From assembly GCA_022605405.1 (NCBI GenBank), contig JABYQQ010000017.1, positions 372,001-436,000 of the forward strand: a DNA stretch of 64,000 bases, given 5' to 3'. The notes below the pieces were generated by a model, which worked only from the letters and a program-made list of their open reading frames with translations, made no database searches and was not told the origin of the DNA. Below, in pieces: positions 23,080 to 33,844 of this stretch (positions within the stretch are counted from its first letter, which is position 1; every line of letters starts with the position of its first letter). The translations under genes and the position numbers were made by a program. The stretch is from Earliella scabrosa (lineage: Eukaryota; Basidiomycota; Agaricomycetes; Polyporales; Polyporaceae).

Positions 23080-24152
23080 ATGAGCCACCTCGAGTCAATC
23101 GCGCTCACGTCTACTTCTATGGGCGTCCCCCCTCCCACGTCAACCGCCCATCGCAGGTGGACGTCTTTGATCGCTCAACCATCTTCTCCTGCCAAAAGCG
23201 AGCGTCCGAGCGCGCGAAGCCCCCTCTCAAAAGCACAGGCTCTCCACAGACGGTCACTGAGCCTGAATCTCAGTTTCACGACCCACACTACTAGGAACCG
23301 CTTTCCCGCCCCTCGATCTGCTTACCCCGCCCCCGCTTGCTCTCCTACCGCCGCCTTCGCTGCACGTTCACGATCGCACCTAATGCTCGCCAAAATCAAC
23401 ACCAGTGTCCACCCTGATCGGCCCACCCGCCGTCCCCATGGACCACGGTCGGCGATTTCCCCACCTGTCAGCTCTACGAAGAGCGCGACGCGGACACATT
23501 ATCACGATATCTGGAAAGCAAGGGCGGGGCCCAGCACGATCCGCACGTCTCCCCCCCAGACATCGCTGCCATAGTACGTGATGCACCCATCGATGCAACC
23601 ACACCGCGCGCAGATGAATCTCACATCCTGTGCTCCCGATCTAGCGATGCGGACACCGAGCAGGATCCGTTCTTCAATATCATGTGTGATCAGTTCGCCG
23701 CGAACGCGCCGCGGCGGTACTGCCTGAAGCTCGTCAACATCGACCCCCTCTCCTCGGACGAGGACAGCCCGTTCGACTTCTCCTTCACGGCGTCCCCCGT
23801 GGAGAGCCCGTCGTACGCGTCGACCACGTTCAGCCCCCAGATCTCCCGCCCCGCCCCGCTCTCGCTCCACAGCCAAAACCTCAGCCAGCGGTCGTTCTTC
23901 TCGCCTCTGAGCCCGGAGTTCGTCGTGCGCCCCTTTGGGGTAGGGAGCGGGGACAAGGTCGACCGGTGGATCCAGGGCGGGCTGGAACCGCCGCTGATGA
24001 CGCCGATGTTCGTCGACCAGAAGCCGCACGAGCATTGGGACGACGCGGGGCAGTCGGACTGGCGCGAGATCATCGACCAGTTCCTGCAACACGTCGAGGG
24101 CGACATGGACGACCCGCCGTTCCCTCCCACTCCTGGTGGGAACGCGTACTGA
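23080..24152 (+). CDS. Hypothetical Ser/Pro-rich protein
   Basis: The second part is convincing coding sequence: a frame from about 23472 to the stop at 24150-24152 contains YEERDADTLSRYLESK, NIMCDQFAANAPRRYCLKL, an acidic/aromatic cluster (SSDEDSPFDFSF) and a C-terminal DWREIIDQFLQHVEGDMDD. The first part, from the ATG at 23080, is a basic Ser/Thr/Pro-rich segment in another frame. A 65-bp intron at 23407-23471 (donor GTCCAC, acceptor CTGTCAG) would join them in frame, but the donor is weak and the start is uncertain. No domain is recognised. Composition suggests a disordered regulatory protein. A sequencing frameshift near 23410 is an alternative explanation. Confidence 0.5.
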
Positions 24153-24646
24153 CCCCTCGGGTCGCAGGTCGAGGGGTGCGCTTCCTAGTGTGACACGGGC
24201 TTCCCTTCATTCTCTCTCGTATTGATTGATATATTGAGCACTCATGATCATCACGTCGCTCGTTCTAGATTAGGGTTTCTGGGCTGGATATGGATGTATT
24301 CTATTAGACAACGGACACCCGGGCCCCCTGGATGGACTTCGCATACGCATATGTCGCTCGCTCTGAACTTGCAACCCCACGCTCGCTCCCATCCGTATTT
24401 ACTATTACGCGCTTAGACCGCTGTTGTACAACAGGCTGTATGTAAACCTTTTGCTAATCACTGCGCCCTCGAAGCTATAATCTGAAAATGAATTCACATG
24501 TTCGGGATTCGAACCTTGGCTTTGCTTGATGGGCGCTCGAGTAAGATGCGGTCTTTGTGGGAGGTTGCGTAACGGGCCGAATCTTACCATCCAACACCCC
24601 TAGCACCTGGAGCGTGGTGGTCGAGCTTGTGGACCCTAAATCCATT
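24153..24646. other. Intergenic / POP5 promoter
   Basis: Between the hypothetical gene and POP5. It holds a B-box-like GGTTCGAATCC on the minus strand at 24508-24518 that does not fold into a tRNA. No gene. Confidence 0.5.
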
Positions 24647-25378
24647 ATGGTTAGATTCAAGGTTAGTTCATCTTCATCTTGAGAAGGATCCAAGCAAACA
24701 GCTCACTCGTGTACCAACATCACAGAATCGTTGGTTGCTTGTCGAGTTTCTTCCGATCCCAGCACCCATCCCGGGTCAGGCGACACGAGCTCAGGAAGAT
24801 ATCAACAGCAAACAGATATGGTCTGCGCTCAAGCAGAGCGTCATCACGCACTTCGGGGACACTGGCTGGGGCGCAGTCGGGTCTTCTTTGACCAGTGCGT
24901 CGTTCATCCCTTTCTCCAAGTGCGACCAGGTACTGAGACATGGTACTATGCGTGGTTGTTCCAGTCAAGTACTTCTCGCCGCGCACGAATCTATGTATAA
25001 TTCGCGTTGCGAGAGACCCACATAAGATCGCATGGGCGAGCGTTACTCTCATGACGACCATCGACGGAAAGAAGTTCATTCCCAACGTCGTCCACGTATC
25101 CGGTATGTCCTCAACCCGGGGTCGGTTCATGTCCTGGATTGTACGCTAACCAGCTCCCCCTATATAGGCACGATCAAGCAGGCCCAGCTGGCGGCGATAC
25201 GCCATAATCGAGAAGTCGTCGCCCGCTACAGAGCGCGCGCGAAGACTCCCGGTGCGTGACAGTGCGATGTCCCCGCGCGCTCCCCCGATCTGATCACATC
25301 TCCCCAGCTGGATACCAAGATTCGTACGAGGAGTTCCTGCGGACGAGCACGCAGGAGATAGAGGCACTGCAAGATTGA
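24647..25378 (+). CDS. POP5: RNase P/MRP subunit Pop5
   Basis: Five exons (24647-24661, 24726-24894, 24965-25102, 25168-25251, 25308-25378) encode 158 aa, near the 173 aa of yeast Pop5. The first exon is only 15 nt and encodes MVRFK, the conserved Pop5 start, followed by NRWLLVEF. Further Pop5 features are FGDTGWGAVGSSL, VRVARDPHKIAWASVT-like core strands and the SGTIKQAQ motif near residue 115. Pop5 is a ferredoxin-fold protein of nuclear RNase P (5' tRNA maturation) and RNase MRP (pre-rRNA cleavage), binding the catalytic RNA core with Rpp1. All introns are 56-70 bp. It ends 89 bp before the convergent end of the oxoamine synthase gene. Intact. Confidence 0.93.
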
Positions 25379-25467
25379 CTGTTTGCCTCCATCAGGGGGT
25401 CCGTACAGCATGCGGTTATCGCACTGGCAAGATCTATCTAATTCTCAATTTTAATTCCTCTTCCCTC

Positions 25468-26919
25468 TCACAGCTTCGCCTGCACTGCTGCCAGCCTCCC
25501 CGTGCCCGCGCCCGGTGCGGCCGGTCCCGAACTCTTCTTCTGCGATATCTCCCAGCTCTGGGCCCACTCGATCATCCCATCCACAAGCCTGTCCACTTCT
25601 TCCCGTGTGTTGCGCGCGTGCAGACACACCCGGATCCTGTCTGCGCCCTTGGGTACGGTCGGCCACGTGATAGGTCGCGCATTGAGACCGCGCATGCGGA
25701 GATGAGCAGAGAGCGGACGCGGATGCGGGGTTAGTACGGGAATGATCGGCGTCGGGAGCGCGCACGGGTCAGGCGGCGTTTCGGTGCTCAGATGGCGGGT
25801 GGCGAGGTGCGCGGGTAGGAAGAGCAGCGATGGCGGGATGCGGTGGAGGGATAGCTCGCGACGGAGGGAGTTGAGGAAGTATGTGCTGAGATCGAGAAGC
25901 TGCTGCGAGAGCTGATTGTGGTGCGCGGGTCAATGGAGAACGTGCTGTATATTTAGCGTGGCGCGTTCATACCTTGTCGGCTTCGCCGTCTTCGAGGAGA
26001 TCGAAGGAGCACTCTGCGGCGATGATGTTCGCGTTGCTCAACGAAGTTGTGTAGATTAACGACCGAGCGTAGTTGAGCAGGTAGTCGCGCACGAGCGGTG
26101 TCACCAACAGGACAGCTTGAAGTAATGGGTAAGTTTCGTAGCGCGACCCCATGCGGAAGAAGACGTACCACCCGTCGCCGCCAGGGCCTTCCCGAACGTG
26201 TGCAGTCGCGCAAACACGCGGTCTTCGAGCCCGCAAGCCGCAACCAGACCTCTGCCCTGGGGCCCATATACTCCAGTCGAATGTGCTTCGTCCACCGTCA
26301 GGTATGCGTTCCCAAGTGGGAAGAGCTCCTCGATGGTCTCCACGATTTGCACGAGTGGGGCAATCGTTCCGTCCATGCTGTATAATGCTTCCACCGCCAC
26401 GAAGATGCTGGTCTCCCCCGTCTCCAATCCCGGATGCGAGGAAAATAGTCCCAGTAGCGTCCTCCGGAGTGCATCCACGGAATTGTGGCTGAAGGACACT
26501 CGCGCTTCGACTCGCGAGGCGCGCATGCCATCGTGAACGGAAGCGTGGATATGTTCATCGTACACGATAACATCGCCGGTCTGTGGGACGCTTGAGAAGA
26601 ACCCGACGTTTGCGTCGAATCCAGAGTTGAAGAGGAGCGCGGCCGGCGCACGAAAAAACCCTGCGAGTCGCGCCTCCAAAGATGCGTGCGCGTGCCCGTT
26701 TACGAGCAGGCGCGAGCCTCCAGAGCCCAGTATTTGTGGGGCCTGGTCAAGCTTACTAAGAAATCTGACTCGAAGATCGGAGGAAAGGGATAGCGACAAG
26801 TAGTCGTTGGTGAAGAAATCGACGAGATGGTCGTCCGCGGTCGGGTCAGGGAGTCGGCGGCGAATGACGCGCTTTTCGCGCGAGGCAAGCGCTGCATGCA
26901 GCTTGTCCTTCAACGCCAT
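25468..26919 (-). CDS. 8-amino-7-oxononanoate synthase-like enzyme with PTS1
   Basis: Three exons (26919-26169, 26115-25973, 25911-25468) encode 445 aa. This is a class II PLP alpha-oxoamine synthase: GSGGSRLL near residue 78, DEHIHASVHDGMRAS, the cofactor Asp/His motif DEAHSTGVYGPQGRG, and the Schiff-base lysine in HTFGKALAATG (Lys244). The best match within the family is 8-amino-7-oxononanoate synthase (BioF), which condenses pimeloyl-CoA with alanine in biotin synthesis; a related oxoamine synthase cannot be excluded. The last three residues are AKL, a peroxisomal PTS1 signal, which fits the known peroxisomal location of BioF in some fungi and plants. No other biotin gene is in the window. 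The ATG at 26919 follows a longer frame opened only by GTG. Confidence 0.88.
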
Positions 26920-28079
26920 TCCGTTACCTGGTTCTGCCGATAAGAGGTTCAGCACGACTTTCCTCCATCAATGAAAACGTTTGATCTCGCACATCTAATC
27001 TTGAGGGTTGCGCGCGCTTCGGCGGTCCGCATGCAAGCCTGTCTGACTCGCTAATAGTCCTTGAAGTTCAACGAGTCGCGTCGGCGACTGAACGCACTGT
27101 GTAGAGTCAGCAGAAACTCACTAGGTCAGTGGATGAGCAGCGCGCGAGGGGCATAGGTAGGTCGCAGACTTGGGGCAGGGCGGCGAAAAGATGGGGTCCC
27201 GATCGGATCTATCGGGAAACGGACGGGTGCCCGTAGTAGCCGCCCATACCTGTTATGTGCCACCTTTGCCAACTCCTTCCGCAACTATGCCGTCAGTAAG
27301 GCTGAATACAGCTCTTATTGCCGTCAGGTCTTTAGAATTGAGCTGCAGGGCGGGCGCGATGAGTACTACTTCTTTGCTGCTAACTTGGTCACGGTGTAAC
27401 TCCGACCAACTTGTCTGCGAACCGCCGCTGTCTGACTGTATACCGATAGATACCAACACTTACTTAGTTTGCGGGGCGGCTTGACGTATTTGCAGCGCCG
27501 GAAAATAATATTACCGTGGCACGGGGTATTGTGAATAGCTGTCGTGCATGACACTTTGATAATACTTGACCAGTGGGGCGAAGTAGGACATCTGGGCGAC
27601 AGTTAAGCCTTGTACTGTTCTGTTCATAGCGACTTGACTGCCAGTCACTGATCACATTGCTCACGGTCTTTGCTGCACGCCAGCTCAAGTCTGTTATCTC
27701 GGCATTGCTGTTTCTCTCACCAGACTAGGCACTCCGTGCACTATTGAGATCCAACATACTAACTTCGGTACTCCATCAATCTCCGAGCTTGGTGACCCCA
27801 ATGGATATCCTGGCACAAAGGCGTTGTATCTGCTATTATGACTTTTATGTACACAATTGACGAAGTCAACTCAGGCCTATCATCTCGGTGGTGTGAGCGC
27901 TAATACCAGCAAAGGAGGAAATGAGTTATCCTGCGGGGTGTGCCACTACTCTCTCGTGTCAACAGCAAACTTGCTTAGAAACAAGGTCTTAAATTTGATC
28001 AGAACAATCCTGTGCCCTAGACCTGTAGGAGCATCGTGGAGCAGAGAAGTGGTTAAGCCTAACCAGCGCCAATCAGGTG
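26920..28079. other. Intergenic 1.2 kb, no gene
   Basis: No frame with recognisable protein content and no clear repeat. Composition is less GC-rich than the coding regions. It ends where homology to the upstream block of FunK1 copy A begins. Confidence 0.5.
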
Positions 28080-28673
28080 CGGCCCGACGCTTGCCGCGGG
28101 CGTTTGACAGCGGAAAGTCCAACCAACGCCTCAGGCTCAAGCGCTCACCTCCAACCACCGCCTCCACCCACCCATAGTTGCTTTCGCTTTCTTGCGAAAC
28201 CAGTCAAGCAGCGTTTTATCCGTCTTGACGTACCGCGGACAGCGTTTTGCGGTCGTGTCCTTGGCCGTCCCTACTGGCAAGGTCATTGTTTGAGCAGCCT
28301 GATTACCTGGAAACTCGATCGTCCAGGGCCAGACCACAGAGGTTGCTAGGCAATCCACAGCTGTTTTTGCGGCTATACTGACGCGTTGCGTTACAGGCGT
28401 CGAGAAGGCACTATTTTGTCATTGTCCTCCGCCGTACGGTGCTAGATCTCGCCGAGTCATTTGTGGTCAGGCGCGGTAGCCGAGCGGAGATTCTATAAGA
28501 GGTGAGAGTTCCCCGTTGATCCAAAGAAACTAGTCCCGACTGCTTACCTGGTACGGCCCACGCGTTCTCCACAGCGCTTGTCTACATTGTCATTGTTCGC
28601 CCCAAACACGCCCAACGCCCGACCTGCATCCCCACCAAGATCTCATCTCTAACCATCTGCTCCCTGCTATAAA
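28080..28673 (+). repeat. Conserved upstream block of FunK1 copy B
   Basis: This aligns in order with 14007-14600 (reverse strand) upstream of copy A. It carries the TATA-like TCTATAAGAGGT at 28492-28503, about 180 bp before the ATG. The first part (28080-28185) also matches the short block at 31835-31925 in front of truncated copy C. Conservation over about 590 bp shows whole loci were duplicated. Confidence 0.75.
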
Positions 28674-31370
28674 ATGTCCATCTCAACGTCCTCAATCGGC
28701 AGCTACAGCCTCTCCTCCTGTAGCTCAGGTATGTCCTCCATTGCTAGCCCTCGCAAGAACAAAACCGTAACCAACGTCACCCACCAACAAGACTGCCGTC
28801 AAGACAGTCAGCTCGTTCACCAGGGATGGCACGACGAGCTCTCGGGGCGTGTCATCGTTTCCCCCGAGACCCCAGATGACTACATCACCATCTATGTCCC
28901 AAGCCCTTCCGAACCGCCTCAAAGGAACATCCGACCCGATCTCTTTGCTGGGTGGACTCCTCAACAGGGTCAAGAGGTTCTCATGTATCCATTCCTGGTG
29001 CGTAACTACTAGTGTTGCAGGGTCATGACAAGTGCACTCACTTCGTTATTGTAGCTCGATGCGTACGAAGACCTCACATCGGACTTCCCAGCCGGTCACC
29101 GTCTCACGTTCACCGACTGCTCAGGCACGCCGGTACCCTTTCCATTCGACGGCCACACAGACCACCACGGGACCAAACCAGACCTCGCAGCCTCCATGCC
29201 GAACGTCACACTCCCGCGCAAGCTGATCACACCACGCTGGTTCCAGTTGAGCATGATCATGGAAGGGAAGGCAACGGGGGGCGATGACCCCTTTGACAAG
29301 GAGCGCGGTCAAAACCACATTGATACAATCATCCAGCTCGCCATCAACGCCAGGAACCTCTCATTCGCCCATGGATTCCTCTACACCTTCACTGTCGGAC
29401 TGTACGGTGACACCGCTCGCATCGCACGTTTCGACCATTCCTCTGTCGTTGTCTGCCAACCATTCAACTATCGTCAGCGGCCGGAGCTGCTCAGAAGGTT
29501 CTTTTGGCGATTCGTTCATCCTCATGTCGGGCAGTCCGTCGTCGGATGCGACCCTGCTATACGTAGCCTGACTCCACCTGACATTGTCTGGGTGAAGGGC
29601 CGCCTGCAGGAGCTCGGATGGCCCAAGGAGTCCGTGCCTGATGACACCTCGATTGCGCAAGGTCGTCGGGTTTTCGTTCCGGAGAGTAGCTCTCCAAACG
29701 CGCCCACTCGGAATCTCATACTTTTCGACCTCATCGACATGAACGCCCGGCTGCTAAGCCGCTCAACGATGGTTTGGCTCGCACTGGAGGACATTCGAGA
29801 CCCAGAGTCCAACAAGTCCTCACCAGGTGTTATGGTTCTCAAGGAGAGCTGGCGTCAGGTTGTGCGCAGGCCGGAACGGGAGTTCTACGACCGCCTGAAC
29901 CAGATCCCGGACGACGTGCGCACTGGGCTCCCCAAGATGCTGTTCGGCGCTGACCTCGGCGTCCGAGAGACGGAAGCTTGGAAAGCTGCGGGCGGGCAGC
30001 TCCCTCGTTACGGACCAGTGGACGTTGGAGTGCAGACATCGGACCCATCAGACCCGTCGGATCCTCCGAATTTCTCGGACTCTCCCATCCACGTTGACAC
30101 TTCCCTGTCGTCTTCGAAGTCTCCCATAGAGGCCCGGGACCAGACTACACCATCTTCTCCAACTACCGGTTCGGACAGTGCAGACTCGGGCACCTCAGTT
30201 CTCTCCTCTGTCAAACAACCTTTACCCCCAATTCCTCAGTACCAAACTCAGCATTGGCGCCTCCACCACGGAGATAGATATGAGCACCGCGAACGCAGCC
30301 TTGTACGCTTCGTGGTGAATGTAATTGGCAGGCCTCTCAAGAGGTTTAGAACCACCTATGAGTTGGTCGAGGCGATGCGCGATGCCATCAAAGGTGAGTA
30401 ATTAACTTATTCGCATCGTCCTGCTTTCTGACTGTTATTCACCAGGGCACCAACAAGCATGGGATGTCGGGGTCCTGCATCGGGATGTCAGTGTGGGCAA
30501 CGTCCTCATTTCCGAACATCCGCAGGAGCGACTACATGGCTTCCTGCACGACTTCGACTATAGTTCGATGACAAAGTCAATTCCGGTGATCGACGACTGT
30601 GCCTCTCAAGACCCGCTCATGCGCGTTGCCGAGGAGTACAATGAGGCAACGAAAGAGCGCACGGTACGCAGGTATACATATAGGCACCATCCCATAGCTG
30701 ACCGCCTATTCAGGGCACGTTCTACTACATCGCATACCAACTGCTGTGCGACAAGAAAGCTGTTCACACTGTCTACCACGACCTCGAATCCTTCTACTGG
30801 GTCCTCCTATGGATTGTCCTTCGGTTTACATCGCACGAACTCAAATACGTCGAAGATCCCTGCGAGAATATCTTCGACTTCGGTGACGACGAACGAGCGG
30901 CCACGTACAAAGTGGGTTGGCTCGTGAGGAAGAAGACTCTGGTCGTCAAGGACAACGCTCCGCTCACCGATCTGTTAGAGGAGTTCAAGACAATGACCAT
31001 GTACACTGCTCTCGACGGTTACGGACGGGGACCCGGCCTCTCACACGCCGGACTTCTCAAGATCTTCGACAAGGCACTTGCTAGGAAGGACTGGCCGGCG
31101 TCCGACCGCGATAGACCTGTTCCATTTGTCCGCAAGAGAACTCAACCTCGGATCCACCCGAAACGTCCGACGGGTACTCGTGGCACGCAGTCAGAGTCCG
31201 CCGTGGCTCTCGACAGCGAGCAAGGGCCTAGCAAGCGGAGCAAGAAGAGCCATGCTGCCAGTGCCAGTGGCCGTACTGGCAACGGTGGTGCTTCCCGGAA
31301 GAGGCCATCTGCGTCGAAGGGTAGCAGGGGAAGCCGTGGTAGAGCCTCGCACGCCTCTGGGCGCAAGTGA
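28674..31370 (+). CDS. FunK1-family protein kinase, copy B
   Basis: Exons 28674-28728, 28792-28997, 29055-30393, 30446-30663 and 30714-31370 encode 824 aa. The FunK1 N-terminal region has GRVIVS, VGLYGDTARIARFDHSS, VVGCDPAIRSL and LLSRSTMVWLA. The kinase core shows catalytic loop HRDVSVGN (Asp547) and HDFDYSS (D569-F-D), then GTFYYIAYQLL and HDLESFYWVLLW. The tail is basic and low-complexity (KRSKKSHAAS, SRGSRGR). All key catalytic positions visible are present, so an active kinase is plausible; substrate unknown. The 63-bp first intron has no stop and is a multiple of three, so unspliced RNA would also be translatable, adding 21 aa. Compared with copy A, the N-terminal half and promoter are similar, but the C-terminal tail differs completely. 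Confidence 0.88.
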
Positions 31371-31834
31371 AGGGGGGCAGGACTTTCACCTGTGCTTCCA
31401 TGTTTGTACATGACTTAGGCTCCGCTGGCGGAGATCCTCATGTGTAATGCATAGTACGCTACGTTATGTTCAATCCAGCATGAGCTCCCTCCGAGTCGGG
31501 GCGACTCGGTGCTAGCTGGTATGGTAAGTGATGCCATCATCTCGAAATCTAGGTGGTACCACAATTTCTTACTCTGAGGACGCCGTCGTCAATCTGGAGA
31601 AGTACAGCTGGTTGGTTAGATAGGTCTGATGCGAAGCCTTGCATCATCAGGTGGGGGCCGCCGCGGCGCCGCGTGCAGAGGCTCTGTATACCAGGTGGCG
31701 CCATACTAGGTGACTGGCAGCCTTCACCTAGGTTATCAACTCATGATGCTTGTACCTGCCCGTGGAGATGCAGGGAGGGTCACGAAGTGGTTAAAGATAT
31801 TCAACTTGAACTGGCGTCAGCCTTCCGAAGGCGC
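31371..31834. other. Intergenic between FunK1 copies B and C
   Basis: 3' flank of copy B followed by unrelated sequence. No gene or recognised repeat before the short conserved block at 31835. Confidence 0.5.
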
Positions 31835-31925
31835 GTGCTCGGCCCGAGTCTCCCGACGCCTACGTTGGGCGCCTTCCAACGCCTCGATGTTTACCTCCAA
31901 CCACGGCTTCCACCTCTGACCTCAG
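31835..31925 (+). repeat. Distal FunK1 upstream block fused to truncated copy C
   Basis: It contains GGCCCGAG, GGGCGCCTTCCAACGCCTC, CCTCCAACCACGG and CTTCCACC in the same order as the distal upstream blocks at 14500-14590 (minus) and 28080-28180. In copies A and B these lie about 500-590 bp before the ATG; here they lie directly before mid-gene kinase sequence, marking a deletion junction at about 31926-31950. Confidence 0.6.
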
Positions 31926-33485
31926 GCTGGCCACGATTGCTCACTTCGTCGAAGCCCTTTCCAAACGCACGTTGCATGGGCGTGGAACGTAAGTAATTGC
32001 ATCTCTCCACCCGAAGATTCGCCCTTCAACTCCCAAGCCACATCTACCGCAGGTGCACTCCGACTCGGAGTCAGTCACTTGCACTACGTCTGCATCGGTG
32101 TCTAACTCACTCGTCTCCAGATAACTCCACACTTACGTACAGCATCAGACCTTTATGTGCACGGTTGGGCAAGACAAGTTATTTACATATCGTGAACGCA
32201 GCCCTATGCGTTTTGTCATCGATGACGTGGGGCGTCCTCTGCTAACGGGTCTCAACAATCGCGCGGAGCTTGTCACTGCCCTGCGAGACGCCATTACCGG
32301 TGAGTTGCGTTGTCTATAGCTTAATTAAGCTCACTGAAACATGATCATAGGGCAGCAGCTGGCGTTCGAGAAAGCCGGAACCTTGCATCATGACGTCAGC
32401 CTAGGGAATGTCTCGATTGTGGACGGCGGCAGCGACCCCGAGGTGGGCTTCGTTGACTTCCTACACGATACTGACTGTAGCTCCATGTCTGGCGTTCCCC
32501 CTACCCACGAGGACGACGATCTCCCGACGCACGACGACCCTGAGGACTCTCCCCTCGATGACCGGCGCCAGGAAAGAACGGTCCGTATTTTGTCCTCCTC
32601 CGTTTGGCTTTCATCTGCTGACATCCGTCGTAGGGGATGTTTCACTTCATTGCGATGGAAATCCTGGAGAAGAGAGTCGTTCATGGTGTGCAGCACGACT
32701 TGGAGTCATTCTATTGGGTCCTGCTTTGGGTCGTTCTGCGCCACATCAAGCACAACTTCTCGGACGCAGATGCCCAAAACATCTTTGTTTTTGGGGACGA
32801 CGACCTGAACGCAGCGAAGAAGAGGCAGTGGCTGGACGCGACCATTGACAGGTTTCAAGTGGAAGCAAACCAGCCCCTTCAAAAGCTGTTGGTCGAGTTC
32901 GGTTTCCTTATCCTGAAGGCACGAGGCAGCAAACTCGTCGATCCGGTTCCAATGGGATACAAGGACATTACCAAGATCTTCGACACTGCTCTTTCGTCCC
33001 CGAGATGGCCCGAAAAGGATCACGTTCCCTGCAAATGGTTCGATAAGCGCAGCGGAGCCGCCATCCCTGGTGTAACTTCCGACAACTACGACAATGACCC
33101 TATTCCCGCTCCTAACAAGGCAAAGACTGGGTCTACCGCACAGGGGTCTCGCTCTCGGATGCCTCCCCTCGACGCCATGCCGGAGGGCGCCGAGACTCGC
33201 TCGCGCTCCAAGAGACGCAGGGAAGGAACCGACTGGAATGCGTACGTTCCACGCAGTGACCCCGAACCATCCTCGCGGACGGACAGCTCCGGGAAGAGGT
33301 TCAGGACTACCCGTTCATGCGCTGCTGGAAGCTCGAATGCGCTTCAGAGGGTTACTCGGTCGCCGACTGCTGGTTCGTCCGGAACGACCCAACGAGTCAC
33401 TCGGTCGGCCACTGCTGGCTCGTCCTTTGGAACGACCCCGGCAAAACGCCAAACCAGAAGTCAAGGTGGAACACGGGGTCGGTAG
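31926..33485 (+). pseudogene. FunK1 kinase pseudogene, copy C (internal deletion, dead active site)
   Basis: Sequence from about 31950 aligns with copy A starting at its NARCMDGE segment; the N-terminal half and proximal promoter are gone. Against copy A there is a net 4-nt deletion at about 32117-32134, a frameshift before the kinase core. The catalytic loop reads HHDVSLGN instead of HRDVS, and HDTDCSS replaces HDFDYSS, so both catalytic Arg and the DFD motif are altered. Exon boundaries are still visible (introns about 32300-32350 and 32581-32634). The last exon is open from 32635 to the stop at 33485 and nearly matches copy A, including CKWFDKRSGAAIPG and the TRSxxAGSS repeats. A product made from the ATG at 32637 would be a 282-aa C-lobe and tail fragment without kinase activity. 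Confidence 0.85.
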
Positions 33486-33844
33486 TGTCTCGATCATCTC
33501 GCGTTCTCCAGGACGAACTCATGTGTGTGATCGTGTATTTTTTGTTTTCTCTTACGAGTTGAAGTAATGTTTTTGCCCATGAAATAAGCTTGAACTTACA
33601 CGATGTTTTCTCAGTGTAAGTATAGCTTGGTTCGCCAGCGACGAGTAGTATGTACCTCAGTTGCTGAGATCGATACGTGCGCAGATACATTCATTGACCG
33701 TCATTAGTCCCGGCGGAGCCTCCCAGCTCGCTTGCCGGTCGCCAATTCTGCGCTGATCTAATAAGCGCTTGTGGAGAGGTCCGTCCACCTTGACCAATGA
33801 CCGGTACTACCTGCCAAGTTGCATAGTCACTGCAAGCGTTTGGG
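33486..33844 (+). repeat. 3' flank of copy C, shared with copy A
   Basis: From 33486 to about 33620 this matches the 3' flank of copy A (10913-11077, minus), with TCTTACGAGTTGAAGTAATG and ATAAGCTTGAA in common. The remaining 220 bp is upstream DNA of copy D with no recognisable promoter element and no similarity to the promoter blocks of A and B. Confidence 0.6.

Noticed and set aside
24475..24560. Possible tRNA on the minus strand with an exact B-box GGTTCGAATCC
   Set aside because: The T-stem pairs at only two positions, and no anticodon or acceptor stem fits; the apparent GCGCCC/GGGCGC ends put the B-box in the wrong place.
25953..26267. Continuous 104-aa minus frame through the second intron of the oxoamine synthase gene
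   Set aside because: The spliced product keeps the PLP-enzyme sequence, while this frame does not resemble the family.
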